Shown: positions 52,421-61,131 of the stretch, one piece after another
Numbering within the stretch: position 1 is the stretch's first letter
Layout of the letters: each line of letters begins with the position of its first letter
NCBI RefSeq assembly: GCF_017792385.1
Contig: NZ_CP051230.1
Span: 1,302,001-1,366,000, forward strand
DNA: 64,000 bases
Source of the DNA: Hyphomonas sp.
GTDB taxonomy: Bacteria; Pseudomonadota; Alphaproteobacteria; Caulobacterales; Hyphomonadaceae
Direction of reading: 5' to 3'
The notes under the pieces: model-generated
Seen by the model: the letters and a program-made list of their open reading frames with translations, nothing else
What the model was told of the DNA's origin: nothing
Database searches by the model: none
Made by a program: the position numbers and the translations under genes

Positions 52421-54133
52421 ATGTCGCGTCGCGTTTCAGCTGTCACCGCCGGTCTCGTTGCCGGTTTCGTATCCATGGCCCTCGTGTCGGCGCCGTCTGC
52501 CTCAGCGCAGGACCGAACCTGCCGTGTGGAAGACACGCCGACCGGCGCCAAAGTTGTCGGCGGGGTGACGGCGCATCTGGCCAACTGGCCGGGGATCGCT
52601 TCGATCCAGCTGCGCATGCGCAATGGCACGTTCCATGTCTGCGGCGGGGCGGCCATCTCGAAGGATTGGGTCCTGACGGCCGCACATTGTGTCGAAGGCT
52701 TTCGTGTTTCGGAAGAAAGCGGCCGGGTGTTCGCATTCGAGGCGGCGAGCAATGGCGGCCCCGAGCGAAAGATCGCAGCCATCCGGGTTCAGCTGGGCAC
52801 GGGTGATCTGGGCCGGATTCCGGACGGATCCCATGCGGCCTTCGTCACCGAGGTGATCACGCATCCGGCCTATGCCGGCGCGGAAGACATCTACAAGGGC
52901 GCAGACATCGCGCTGCTGAAGCTGGATTCGCCCTGGGAGGGCCCGCTGGCCACCCTGTCGGCTGATTCAACGACAGACCGCCTGTCCAAGGCGGGTGAGG
53001 AGGCCTGGGTGGCCGGATTCGGGAACCTGGAAGAGCTGGCGCCCGGCCAGCGCACCAAATGGCAGAATGCCAGGAATTTCGCGCTCGCCGCACCCAGCCT
53101 GATCCTGCAGGAAACATCAGCGCCCACTGTCGCGGCACAGACGTGCCAGTCACGCCTGCGCCGGGCGTCCATGATGGAAGGGTATCCGGCGGACTATCAG
53201 TCGCTGGTTGTGGATGACACGCTGGTCTGCGCCGGGCTGGAACAGGGCGGGCAGGATGCCTGTCAGGGCGACAGTGGCGGCCCGCTGGTCAAGTACGACA
53301 AGAATGGATGCCCCTATCAGATCGGTGTGGTCAGCTGGGGCGTCGGCTGTGGCCGGCAGGAAAGCCCCGGCGCGTACACGCGCGTGTCGGCCTATGCCGA
53401 GTGGATACGGCAATACGAGCCGGACGCGAATTTCATCCAGTATGCCGATGTGCCGCCACCCACACGGGGCGTGCCGAACTTGGTGACCGCCGTTCAGGAA
53501 GATTTCGACGAGATCGTCGCAGACATGCCGATACGGTTGCTGACGGCGGCCGGGACGGAAGTGTCAATCATCGAGAACGGACAGATGGTGGACCTTGAAG
53601 TGACCTTGCCGGTGCGGGGCAAACTGGTGCTGTTCGACTACAATGCCGATCAGGTGCTGACGCAGCTCTACCCGAACCCGATCGAGGCGGCGGGGGACTG
53701 GCCGGTGCGCGAAGCCGGTGAAACCGTCCTGCTGGCGAGAGACGTATTCGGCGAGCCGGGCCTGAAGGCCGGTCCGCCGCTCGGGCCTCAATCGATGATC
53801 GCGATGGTGGTGCCGGAAGATGCGCGCCTGCCGGTGTCGCCGCAGCAGGGATTTCAGGAAGTGGCCGCCCCGGTGGAGTACATCACCCGTCTTGTCCGGA
53901 CGGCATTGCGCCAGCAACAGCCCGTGAAGGGCCTTTTCCGGATTGCGGCCACAGAGGGTGAACCGGCCCCGGAATCCGCCCCTGAGGCAGCTGCAGAGGC
54001 CGGTGCGGGATCAGACGCCGACCTCGATCCGATCACGCCAGACCCGGCGCCCGAGCCGAAAATGGCCATGGGGGTGCTGGATTATTGTATCGATTCCCGT
54101 ATCTGCGGCGCGGAGTCAGGCCCAGCCAACTGA
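52421..54133 (+). CDS. Secreted trypsin-like serine protease with C-terminal DUF4384-like domain
   Basis: 570 residues. Signal peptide to about 30. The chymotrypsin domain (about 45-345) has the triad His89 (TAAHC), Asp162 (DIALL) and Ser285 (GDSGGP). Asp279, six before the Ser, predicts cleavage after Arg/Lys. Several Cys suit disulfides. A second domain (about 370-475) with FDYNADQVLTQLYPN resembles DUF4384, a module often fused to protease or caspase domains. A Pro/Ala/Glu-rich tail ends the protein. GGGAGGA precedes ATG 52421. Confidence 0.87.
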   Translation: MSRRVSAVTAGLVAGFVSMALVSAPSASAQDRTCRVEDTPTGAKVVGGVTAHLANWPGIASIQLRMRNGTFHVCGGAAISKDWVLTAAHCVEGFRVSEESGRVFAFEAASNGGPERKIAAIRVQLGTGDLGRIPDGSHAAFVTEVITHPAYAGAEDIYKGADIALLKLDSPWEGPLATLSADSTTDRLSKAGEEAWVAGFGNLEELAPGQRTKWQNARNFALAAPSLILQETSAPTVAAQTCQSRLRRASMMEGYPADYQSLVVDDTLVCAGLEQGGQDACQGDSGGPLVKYDKNGCPYQIGVVSWGVGCGRQESPGAYTRVSAYAEWIRQYEPDANFIQYADVPPPTRGVPNLVTAVQEDFDEIVADMPIRLLTAAGTEVSIIENGQMVDLEVTLPVRGKLVLFDYNADQVLTQLYPNPIEAAGDWPVREAGETVLLARDVFGEPGLKAGPPLGPQSMIAMVVPEDARLPVSPQQGFQEVAAPVEYITRLVRTALRQQQPVKGLFRIAATEGEPAPESAPEAAAEAGAGSDADLDPITPDPAPEPKMAMGVLDYCIDSRICGAESGPAN

Positions 54134-54187
54134 CCCGGCCGGCCAGCGAGGCAATCGGTCAAATTTGCAACATCCCGTTCAGCGGGC

Positions 54188-54209
54188 GGTTACCGTGCGC
54201 GTGGTAACC
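54188..54209. promoter_or_regulatory. Perfect inverted repeat just upstream of a membrane-protein gene
   Basis: GGTTACC (54188-54194) and GGTAACC (54203-54209) are exact complements around an 8-base centre, 7 bases before ATG 54217. It may be an operator or an mRNA hairpin masking the start. Confidence 0.45.
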
Positions 54210-54216
54210 ATGCGCC

Positions 54217-54843
54217 ATGCTGCGCCGCCTGATCGCCATACTTCTGACCATCTACGCGATCGCCTTTGCGTTCGGCGCCCTGACGGCCGTGCGCTGGCCA
54301 TCCATCATGATGGCGTTGAGCTGGGTGGTTCAGGATGATGTTGCCGCCGGGCTGGAGCGCGTCGACTGGCGCCAGCTGGGCATTGCCCATGGCGGGCCCT
54401 ACCTTCTGGCAGCGCTGTGTTTCTATTGTTCGGCCGCGATGATTGCCGCCCGGCGACCGGGCGGGGTGGTTTGGTACCTGATGGGGGTCGTTGCCGGAAT
54501 TCCCTGCCTGTACCTTGTCACGTTCGAGCCGGGCTGGTGGCATGATCCGAGCGCAGCGGAGGGTGCGATTGCCGGCGCTTGCGCAGGGGCGCTGCTTCTG
54601 GCGCTGGCCGTGTGGGAACTGCGCCTGCGTCCGGCCCGCCCTGCCAATGCGGCGGCCGAGGACGGGCCACTGGTCCTGTCGCAGCCGGTTCTGGTCAGCG
54701 AGCCGCTTGCCCGGGCACCGGCCCGCCCGGTTCCCGCAAAGCCGGCCCGCCCGGCCATGGTGCCGGCCGCCATTGCGCGCCAGCGGGCCAGCTTTGCCCT
54801 GCATGGCCGGAAGATCCAGGCGAAGCGCCGCCGCGCCGGCTGA
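54217..54843 (+). CDS. Hypothetical membrane protein with basic C-terminal tail
   Basis: 208 residues, not recognised. Four predicted membrane helices (about 5-25, 58-78, 82-103, 118-137) are followed by a Pro/Ala-rich cytoplasmic tail of about 70 residues rich in Arg/Lys at its end. No catalytic motif seen. The gene starts right after a perfect inverted repeat and has no obvious ribosome site. Confidence 0.65.
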   Translation: MLRRLIAILLTIYAIAFAFGALTAVRWPSIMMALSWVVQDDVAAGLERVDWRQLGIAHGGPYLLAALCFYCSAAMIAARRPGGVVWYLMGVVAGIPCLYLVTFEPGWWHDPSAAEGAIAGACAGALLLALAVWELRLRPARPANAAAEDGPLVLSQPVLVSEPLARAPARPVPAKPARPAMVPAAIARQRASFALHGRKIQAKRRRAG

Positions 54844-54923
54844 TACGGCCTGCCGCAGTTTGCATTTGATGGTGGCGGCCCGTGGGCCTACCCTCCTGTC
54901 CAAAGGGATGAGGAGGAAACGGG

Positions 54924-55289
54924 ATGAGCGCCAGACGGATCATCGGACTATTGTTTGCCATGCTGGGCGGCTGGCTGTTCTGGGGCGGGGCCGCCACGGT
55001 CAATTTGCTGGTTAACCGCGGCAGCAGTCTGTCGGACGCCCTGATGCAGCCCCCGACCAGCATGGTGCGGCTGGTGGCGGCCGGCCTGATCCTGCTGGGT
55101 GGGCTGGCGATCCTTGCGGGGAAGGGCGTTGGCCGCTGGGTGACGCTGGGCGGCATTCTCGTCTTCACGCTGCTGGCCGGACTGATGGTGCTTTCGGGCG
55201 CAGATCCGATCCTCTGGACTGATGAGGCGGTGATCAGCGGCGTGCTCTGGGCGCTTTTTGCGGGCCTTGCCGTAACGAAACGCAGCTAA
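54924..55289 (+). CDS. Small hypothetical membrane protein
   Basis: 121 residues with three to four predicted membrane helices (about 5-28, 48-66, 72-92, 100-116). No motif gives a function. GAGGAGG lies just before ATG 54924, a strong site. It is followed by lpd after about 97 bases. Confidence 0.7.
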   Translation: MSARRIIGLLFAMLGGWLFWGGAATVNLLVNRGSSLSDALMQPPTSMVRLVAAGLILLGGLAILAGKGVGRWVTLGGILVFTLLAGLMVLSGADPILWTDEAVISGVLWALFAGLAVTKRS

Positions 55290-55386
55290 TCCATTCTTGC
55301 AGACCCTGCCGCATTGATTTCAGGGGCAAAATGCATAGTTTGGCGGCTCATTCCTACTGGGCCCTCTAAGCAAGGCAGATTTCCCC

Positions 55387-56793
55387 ATGGCTGAGACATA
55401 CGACGTCGTCATTATCGGTGGCGGCCCCGGCGGCTACAATTGCGCAATCCGCGCCGGACAACTCGGCCTGAAGACGGCCTGCATCGAGGATCGCGGCGTT
55501 CTGGGCGGCACCTGTCTCAATGTCGGCTGCATCCCCTCGAAAGCCCTGCTGCACGCGTCTGAACTCTATGCCACGGCGCAGAATGATTTCGAGGCAATGG
55601 GTATCAAGACCGGCAAGCTCGAGATCGATCTCGATACGATGATGGCGCAGAAGACGGAAGCGGTCGACGGCTTGACCAAGGGCATCGAGTTCCTCTTCAA
55701 GAAGAACAAGGTGGATTACATCAAGGGCCGCGGCAAGATTCTCGGCAAGGGCAAGGTCGAAGTCAAAGGCCTGGACGGCAAGACCCAGACGCTCGACACG
55801 AAGAATATCGTGATTGCGACCGGCTCCGAGCCAACCCCGCTGCCGGGCATCGAGATCGACGAGGAGCGCGTTGTCACCAATACGGGCGCGCTGTCGCTGA
55901 CCTCCATTCCGAAACGCCTTGTCCTGATTGGCGCCGGGGTGATCGGCCTCGAAATGGGGTCGGTCTGGGCGCGTCTCGGCTCCGAAGTGACCGTGGTCGA
56001 GTATCTCGACCGGATCATGCCGGGGGCGGATGCGGACGTGGCGAAAGAAGCCCAGAAGATCTTCAAGAAGCAGGGCCTGAATTTCCGCCTCGGCATGAAA
56101 GTGACGGGCGTCGAGAAACTGAAATCCAAGCTGAAGCTGAGCATGGAGCCTGCCGCCGGCGGCGACAGCGAGACGCTGGACGCGGATGTCGTGATCGTGG
56201 CCATTGGCCGGCGCCCTTATACCGAAGGCCTCGGCCTGGAATCGGTGGGTGGGACCACTGACAAGCGCGGCGTGGTTCAGACCATGGATGGCCATTTCAA
56301 GGTGGCAGAGGGCGTCTGGGCCGTTGGCGACTGCATTCACGGACCGATGCTGGCCCACAAGGCCGAGGATGACGGTGTTGCCGTTGCCGAGCTGATTGCC
56401 GGCAAGGCGGGGCATGTGGATTATGATCTTGTACCGAGCGTGGTCTACACGAAGCCGGAAATGGCCTGGGTCGGCAAGACCGAGGAACAGCTGAAAGAAG
56501 CTGGCGTCGACTATGTGAAGAGCAAGTTCCCCTTCATGGCCAATTCCCGTGCCCGCACCAATCACGAGACCGAGGGATTCGTGAAGATGCTGGCTGACAA
56601 GAAGACCGACAAGATCCTCGGCGTTCACATGGTGGGTGTGGGGGTTGGCGAGCTGATCGCTGAAGTCTGCGTCGCCATGGAATTCGGCGCGGCGTCCGAA
56701 GACATTGCCCGCACCTGTCATGCGCACCCGACCCTGTCGGAAGCCGTGCGCCAGGCTGCGATGGGCATCGAAGGCTGGACGATGCAAATGTAG
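55387..56793 (+). CDS. lpdA: Dihydrolipoyl dehydrogenase (E3)
   Basis: 468 residues. IIGGGPGGYNCAIRAGQLG (about 9-27) is the FAD motif, GGTCLNVGCIPSKALL (about 41-56) carries the redox disulfide, GAGVIGLEMGSVW is the NAD motif, and HAHPTLSE carries the active-site His. It reoxidises dihydrolipoyl groups of pyruvate, 2-oxoglutarate, branched-chain or glycine complexes. The other subunits are not in this window, so which complex it serves is open. Confidence 0.94.
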   Translation: MAETYDVVIIGGGPGGYNCAIRAGQLGLKTACIEDRGVLGGTCLNVGCIPSKALLHASELYATAQNDFEAMGIKTGKLEIDLDTMMAQKTEAVDGLTKGIEFLFKKNKVDYIKGRGKILGKGKVEVKGLDGKTQTLDTKNIVIATGSEPTPLPGIEIDEERVVTNTGALSLTSIPKRLVLIGAGVIGLEMGSVWARLGSEVTVVEYLDRIMPGADADVAKEAQKIFKKQGLNFRLGMKVTGVEKLKSKLKLSMEPAAGGDSETLDADVVIVAIGRRPYTEGLGLESVGGTTDKRGVVQTMDGHFKVAEGVWAVGDCIHGPMLAHKAEDDGVAVAELIAGKAGHVDYDLVPSVVYTKPEMAWVGKTEEQLKEAGVDYVKSKFPFMANSRARTNHETEGFVKMLADKKTDKILGVHMVGVGVGELIAEVCVAMEFGAASEDIARTCHAHPTLSEAVRQAAMGIEGWTMQM

Positions 56794-56797
56794 GCAG

Positions 56798-56820
56798 CCT
56801 GCGGGTTGCGACCCGGCAGG
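56798..56820 (+). terminator. Possible terminator downstream of lpdA
   Basis: CCTGCGGGT / ACCCGGCAGG pair with one bulged G and a 4-base loop, followed by a T-rich stretch; starts 5 bases after the lpdA stop. Confidence 0.35.
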
Positions 56821-56868
56821 TGAGATTTTGGTGTGGACCCGAAGCAGGATCGGGCCCACTCTTTTTGC

Positions 56869-57312
56869 ATGTACGTACATCCCGGAGCCGGCTGGCACAT
56901 TCGCGAATTTGAACGCAGGGACTATCGCCCCTGCTACCAATTGTTCCGTGACTGCCTGAAGGAATTCCCGTGGCGCGGACCGGCGGCTCCGTATTTGCGG
57001 CAATTGTTCAATTCACTTCCGACGGCGCGGGCCTGGGTGGCGGAAGAGCCACAGGCGGGTGTCGTGGGATTCATGACGATGCGGCCGCAATCCGGCTATG
57101 TGGACCATTTGTTCGTTGACCGGGACTGGCGCCTGTGCGGCGTGGGACGCGGCCTGTTGCAGGTCGGCCGGGAGGAGATGGACCAGCCGCTGCTGCTGGA
57201 TGTCGATGCCCAGAACCTGGCCGCGCGCAAGGCCTATGAGGCGCTCGGCTGGCGGGTCATGGCGAGGACCGGCGACGACAATCGCGAGCAGATCCGTCTC
57301 ATCGGTCCCTGA
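56869..57312 (+). CDS. GNAT-family N-acetyltransferase
   Basis: 147 residues from ATG 56869. The acetyl-CoA-binding region is VDHLFVDRDWRLCGVGRGLLQVG (about 79-101), a R/Q-x-x-G-x-G/A variant, and AARKAYEALGW near the end is typical. Substrate unknown. GTG 56833 is an alternative upstream start with AGGTGAG before it. Convergent with the winged-helix gene. Confidence 0.78.
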   Translation: MYVHPGAGWHIREFERRDYRPCYQLFRDCLKEFPWRGPAAPYLRQLFNSLPTARAWVAEEPQAGVVGFMTMRPQSGYVDHLFVDRDWRLCGVGRGLLQVGREEMDQPLLLDVDAQNLAARKAYEALGWRVMARTGDDNREQIRLIGP

Positions 57313-57314
57313 CC

Positions 57315-57626
57315 CTATTCCGCGGCCCGCATCAGGGCCTGCATCCGGTCAAGCCACGCCAGCCAGGCGGTCCGGCCCGTTTCGGTCAAATGGATCCGGG
57401 TCTGGGGCCGGCGACCGACAAAGCGTTTCTCGAGTTCGACATAGCCCGCATCTTCCAGTTTGCGCAGATGGGTCGAGAGGTTTCCGTCCGTGGCGCCCAC
57501 CTTGTCGCGCAACTCGCCAAAAATGGCGGGGCTGACGCCAGACAGGTACGCCATGATCCCAAGCCGGAGGCGGCCATGGATCACATCGTCGATGTCATTG
57601 TGATCAAAGGGGTTCTCCTCAGTCAT
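57315..57626 (-). CDS. Winged-helix transcriptional regulator (PF13601-like)
   Basis: 103 residues. The winged helix is IFGELRDKVGATDGNLSTHLRKLEDAGYVELEK (about 35-67), followed by RRPQTRIHLTETGRTAW. The family often sits beside small membrane proteins, as here: it starts 5 bases after the stop of the membrane gene, making a two-gene operon. It probably autoregulates through the dyad at that operon's promoter; this is inferred from position. Confidence 0.85.
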   Translation of the reverse strand: MTEENPFDHNDIDDVIHGRLRLGIMAYLSGVSPAIFGELRDKVGATDGNLSTHLRKLEDAGYVELEKRFVGRRPQTRIHLTETGRTAWLAWLDRMQALMRAAE

Positions 57627-57631
57627 CGGAC

Positions 57632-58252
57632 CTACACCGTTTCCGAGGGTTCGTTCCGCATCAGGAGCACACCGGGCAACAACACGCATATGGCGGCCAC
57701 AGCAGAGCCAAGCAGTACGATATAAGGTGTGCTCATGAGTAGGACGGCCGGCACGACCGCTGCCATGGCGGCGCTGCCGCTGACCGAGAGAACGCGGTTT
57801 TGCGCCATGACGCCCGAAACATACTGCGCCAGACCGTACAGGCCGATGACCATGGGCACCGACCACATGAAGGCCTCCGTGCCCTGGCCGATCAAGGCGG
57901 CGAAGAAGGCGCCTGTGAAATAGGCGCCGAGCAGGCAGCCTGCAGCCTGCCAGACAATGCGCGAGACCTGATTGCCGACCGATGCCGCGCCCGGCTTGTG
58001 GCTGGAAAAGCGCGCTTGCATCAGGAACATCCCGCCCATGCCGAGCAGCACATAGCCGACCCAGAGGATGGCAAAGGAAACGGGCGGCAGGCCGAACTGG
58101 CCACTGGCAATGGCATAATGGCCAAGATAGGCCAGCGTCGTCAGGCCGCCCCACCAGGCGAGAAAGCGGCCGCCGAGCAGCGGCGCTTTCTGCCCCGCTT
58201 CGGCAAGGTCGCGCACATAGGCCAGATCATCGGTCAGGGATTGGGGGCTCAT
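57632..58252 (-). CDS. Hypothetical multi-span membrane protein
   Basis: 206 residues. After a polar N-terminal segment (about 1-30), six predicted membrane helices follow (about 32-50, 62-85, 102-125, 132-150, 155-175, 178-195). No transporter motif is visible. It is encoded with the winged-helix regulator, an arrangement seen in small sensor or transport operons of unknown role. GGAGA precedes ATG 58252. Confidence 0.75.
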   Translation of the reverse strand: MSPQSLTDDLAYVRDLAEAGQKAPLLGGRFLAWWGGLTTLAYLGHYAIASGQFGLPPVSFAILWVGYVLLGMGGMFLMQARFSSHKPGAASVGNQVSRIVWQAAGCLLGAYFTGAFFAALIGQGTEAFMWSVPMVIGLYGLAQYVSGVMAQNRVLSVSGSAAMAAVVPAVLLMSTPYIVLLGSAVAAICVLLPGVLLMRNEPSETV

Positions 58253-58270
58253 TCTGGTTCTCCGCAAATA

Positions 58271-58310
58271 ACTTTGAAATGCAAAGTATATTGATAAGCG
58301 GAAATGTCAA
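58271..58310 (-). promoter_or_regulatory. Promoter with overlapping dyad for the membrane/winged-helix operon
   Basis: On the minus strand a consensus -35 TTGACA (complement of 58305-58310) is followed after 16 bases by a -10-like TACTTT (58283-58288). A dyad ACTTTG-5-CAAAGT (58271-58287) overlaps the -10 and could be the regulator's operator. It lies about 20-60 bases from the start at 58252. Confidence 0.6.
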
Positions 58311-58352
58311 GCCAGCCCGAGGCCAGCGCCCGGATTTTGAATTTGAGCGAGA

Positions 58353-59111
58353 TCAGCTCTCGGCGAGGCGGGCCATTTCGGCGTCGGACAATTCGGAATT
58401 GTCATAGACATTCGCCACGTCGTCGAGATCGTCGAGCACGTCCAGCAGCTTCATCAATGTGTCGGCCGCCTGGCCTTCGACCGGAACCGTGTTCTGCGGT
58501 TTCCAGATCAGCTTCGTGGATTTGGCTTCAACCTCCTCACCGAAATGCTCGACCAGTGCGTCCGCAACGGTCTGGAGGTCTTCGCGGGCGGTGTAGATCC
58601 AGTGGCCTTCCGCGTCGGTCTCGACATCCTGAGCGCCGGCCAGGATGGCCGCTTCCATGATCTCGTCCTCGGAACCGGCTTCCGGGGGATAGTGGATCTC
58701 GCCGACCTGGTCGAAGCCGAACGAGACCGATCCGGTTTCGCCGAGATTGCCGCCATTCTTGGAAAAGGCCGTACGGACTTCGGTTGCGGCGCGGTTCTTG
58801 TTGTCGGTCGAGGCTTCGACAATGATGCCGACGCCGCCCGGGCCAAAGCCTTCATAGCGGATGTCGACATAGTCTTCGCCGCCGCCGCCCTGGCCCTTGT
58901 CGACCGCCCGCTGGATATTGTCCTTGGGCATGGACTGGCCCTTGGCGTTCTGGATGGCCAGGCGCAGGCGCGGATTGGCGTCCGGGTCCGGCCCGCCCAT
59001 CTTGGATGCGATGGTGATTTCCTTGGACAGGCGGGAAAACAGCGCGGCGCGCTTCTTGTCCTGCGCGCCTTTGCGGTGCTGGATGTTTGCCCATTTGCTG
59101 TGGCCTGCCAT
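58353..59111 (-). CDS. YebC/PmpR-family DNA-binding regulator
   Basis: 252 residues. The N-terminus MAGHSKWANIQHRKGAQDKKR and YEGFGPGGVGIIVE are family signatures. YebC proteins act as transcription regulators and, in recent reports, ribosome-associated factors aiding translation of stalled motifs. The gene usually lies near ruvABC; here it lies upstream of etfBA in the opposite orientation. ATG 59111 gives the standard N-terminus, ruling out the longer frame. Confidence 0.93.
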   Translation of the reverse strand: MAGHSKWANIQHRKGAQDKKRAALFSRLSKEITIASKMGGPDPDANPRLRLAIQNAKGQSMPKDNIQRAVDKGQGGGGEDYVDIRYEGFGPGGVGIIVEASTDNKNRAATEVRTAFSKNGGNLGETGSVSFGFDQVGEIHYPPEAGSEDEIMEAAILAGAQDVETDAEGHWIYTAREDLQTVADALVEHFGEEVEAKSTKLIWKPQNTVPVEGQAADTLMKLLDVLDDLDDVANVYDNSELSDAEMARLAES

Positions 59112-59266
59112 ATCGCCCTCGTCGATCCCGGTCTGCTTAAGAGAAGGAAGGCGTGTAGCGCAGGATTGCCCAGCGGCCAAGATGCCTCTCTGCAGCGGCT
59201 TTTCGGGCATGGAAATGCGAATTTGCAGCGCGATTGGCCGGGCCTTGCAAATTTTTCCGCGCCAAA

Positions 59267-59288
59267 TTGACACTTACGTCAACGTCAA
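59267..59288. promoter_or_regulatory. LiuR-like palindrome upstream of etfBA
   Basis: TTGACACTTACGTCAACGTCAA is a 22-base imperfect palindrome (17 of 22 symmetric). It differs at three positions from the TTGACGTTTACGTAAACGTCAA type of MerR-family site reported upstream of acyl-CoA degradation genes in Proteobacteria. It lies 77 bases before the etfB start. Regulator identity is inferred. Confidence 0.55.
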
Positions 59289-59364
59289 CCTTGCGTCTTT
59301 CAATCGCGGGCGCTAGGCACAGCCCACACGAGTTTAACATCCAACAAATGTCTGGAGCGGTTGT

Positions 59365-60111
59365 ATGAAGGTCCTGGTGCCGGTCAAACGCGTGATCGAT
59401 TATAACGTCAAGGTTCGGGTCAAGCCCGACCAGACGGGCGTCGATCTCGCCAATGTGAAAATGTCGATGAACCCGTTCGACGAAATCTCCGTCGAAGAAG
59501 CGGTTCGCATGAAGGAAGCCGGTACGGCAACCGAGGTCGTGATCGTGTCCATCGGCCCGAAACAGGCTCAGGAAACCATCCGCACGGCGCTCGCCATGGG
59601 CGGAGATCGCGGCATCCTGATCAACACCGATGAGACGGTCGAGCCGCTGGCTGTGGCGAAAATCCTCGCCAAGGTCGTTGCCGAAGAGAGCCCGGACCTG
59701 GTGCTGCTCGGCAAGCAGGCGATTGATGACGATTCCAACCAGACCGGCCAGATGTTGGCCGCTCTGCTGGACTGGCCGCAAGGCACGTTCGCCTACAAGA
59801 TCGAGAAGGACGGCGACGCCCTGACCGTGACCCGTGAAGTTGATGGCGGTCTGCAGACCGTCAAACTGGCCACGCCGGCCATCGTCACGGTCGATTTGCG
59901 CCTCAACGAGCCGCGCTATGCCTCCCTGCCGAACATCATGAAGGCGAAGAAGAAGCCGATCGACGAGAAGGCGCCGGGCGATTACGGCGTGGACATCTCG
60001 CCGCGCCTGTCAGTGGTCAAGGTGACCGAGCCGCCGGTGCGTGAAGCCGGTGAAAAGGTCGAGGACGTCGCGACGCTGGTGTCGAAACTCAAAGCTGCAG
60101 GAGCGATCTAA
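59365..60111 (+). CDS. etfB: Electron transfer flavoprotein subunit beta
   Basis: 248 residues. VLVPVKRVIDYNVKVRVKPD (about 3-22) and LLGKQAIDDDSNQTGQMLAALL are typical of EtfB. With EtfA it takes electrons from acyl-CoA and other flavin dehydrogenases to ETF-ubiquinone oxidoreductase. The ATG is preceded by TGGAGCGG, and the stop overlaps the etfA start by one base. Confidence 0.95.
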   Translation: MKVLVPVKRVIDYNVKVRVKPDQTGVDLANVKMSMNPFDEISVEEAVRMKEAGTATEVVIVSIGPKQAQETIRTALAMGGDRGILINTDETVEPLAVAKILAKVVAEESPDLVLLGKQAIDDDSNQTGQMLAALLDWPQGTFAYKIEKDGDALTVTREVDGGLQTVKLATPAIVTVDLRLNEPRYASLPNIMKAKKKPIDEKAPGDYGVDISPRLSVVKVTEPPVREAGEKVEDVATLVSKLKAAGAI

Positions 60112-61040
60112 TGGCTGTTCTGGTTATTGCTGAACACGACAATGCGTCCCTGAACGACGCGACCCACAAAGTTGTCACCGCAGCCGCCAAGTTCGGCGGT
60201 GATGTCGATGTGCTCGTGGCCGGCGAAGGCGCTGGTGATGTGGCCGCAGCGGCCGCCAAGATTTCCGGTGTCCGCAAGGTCGTTCATGCGGATGGGGCCT
60301 CGGTTGCCAAGCAACTGGCGGAAGCCATGGAAGCGCTCGTCGTGCCGATGATGGGCGGCTACGACGCCGTGTTCATTCCGGCCACCACGATGGGCAAGAA
60401 CATCGCGCCGCGCATCGCTGCCAAGCTGGACGTGATGCAGCTGTCCGACATCACCGATGTCATCGACACCGACACGTTCGAGCGTCCGATCTATGCAGGC
60501 AATGCGATCCTGACGGTGAAATCGTCCGACGCGAAGAAGGTCGTCACCGTGCGGGGAACGGCGTTCGATGCGGCCGGCGAAGACGGCTCTGCCGCTGTAG
60601 AGACCGCTGAAGCCCCCGCAGGCCCGTTCAAGTCGGAATTCGTGTCCGAGCAGATGGTCAAGTCCGACCGTCCGGAACTGGCTGGCGCCAAACGTGTTGT
60701 GTCCGGTGGCCGCGCCCTGGGCTCGAAGGAAGAGTTCGACCGCCTGATCGTGCCGCTGGCCGACAAGCTGGAAGCCGCAGTCGGCGCGTCGCGCGCGGCC
60801 GTGGATGCCGGCTATGCGCCGAACGATTATCAGGTGGGCCAGACCGGCAAGATCGTTGCGCCGGAACTCTATGTGGCCGTTGGCATTTCCGGTGCCATCC
60901 AGCACCTTGCCGGCATGAAGGACTCCAAGGTCATTGTGGCGATCAACAAGGACGAGGAAGCCCCGATCTTCCAGGTCGCCGATTACGGCCTCGTGGCAGA
61001 CCTCTTCGCTGCCGTGCCGGAGCTGACCGAAGCCCTCTAG
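60111..61040 (+). CDS. etfA: Electron transfer flavoprotein subunit alpha
   Basis: 309 residues. The C-terminal FAD domain has RVVSGGRALGSKEEF (about 192), VGQTGKIVAPELYVAVGISGAIQHLAGM and INKDEEAPIFQVADYGLVADL. It forms a heterodimer with EtfB. TAATG couples it to etfB. A strong terminator follows. Confidence 0.95.
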   Translation: MAVLVIAEHDNASLNDATHKVVTAAAKFGGDVDVLVAGEGAGDVAAAAAKISGVRKVVHADGASVAKQLAEAMEALVVPMMGGYDAVFIPATTMGKNIAPRIAAKLDVMQLSDITDVIDTDTFERPIYAGNAILTVKSSDAKKVVTVRGTAFDAAGEDGSAAVETAEAPAGPFKSEFVSEQMVKSDRPELAGAKRVVSGGRALGSKEEFDRLIVPLADKLEAAVGASRAAVDAGYAPNDYQVGQTGKIVAPELYVAVGISGAIQHLAGMKDSKVIVAINKDEEAPIFQVADYGLVADLFAAVPELTEAL

Positions 61041-61063
61041 GGGCGTTTCAAGGCGTTTCAATT

Positions 61064-61103
61064 CAACCCGCAACTCCCAGCCGGAGTTGCGGGTTGTTTC
61101 ATT
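61064..61103 (+). terminator. Rho-independent terminator of etfBA
   Basis: Perfect 14-base stem (61064-61077 with 61083-61096), 5-base loop, then a T-rich tail; 24 bases after the etfA stop. Confidence 0.88.
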
Positions 61104-61131
61104 TCAGCGTCAGAATTGTTCAGGAGATCCC

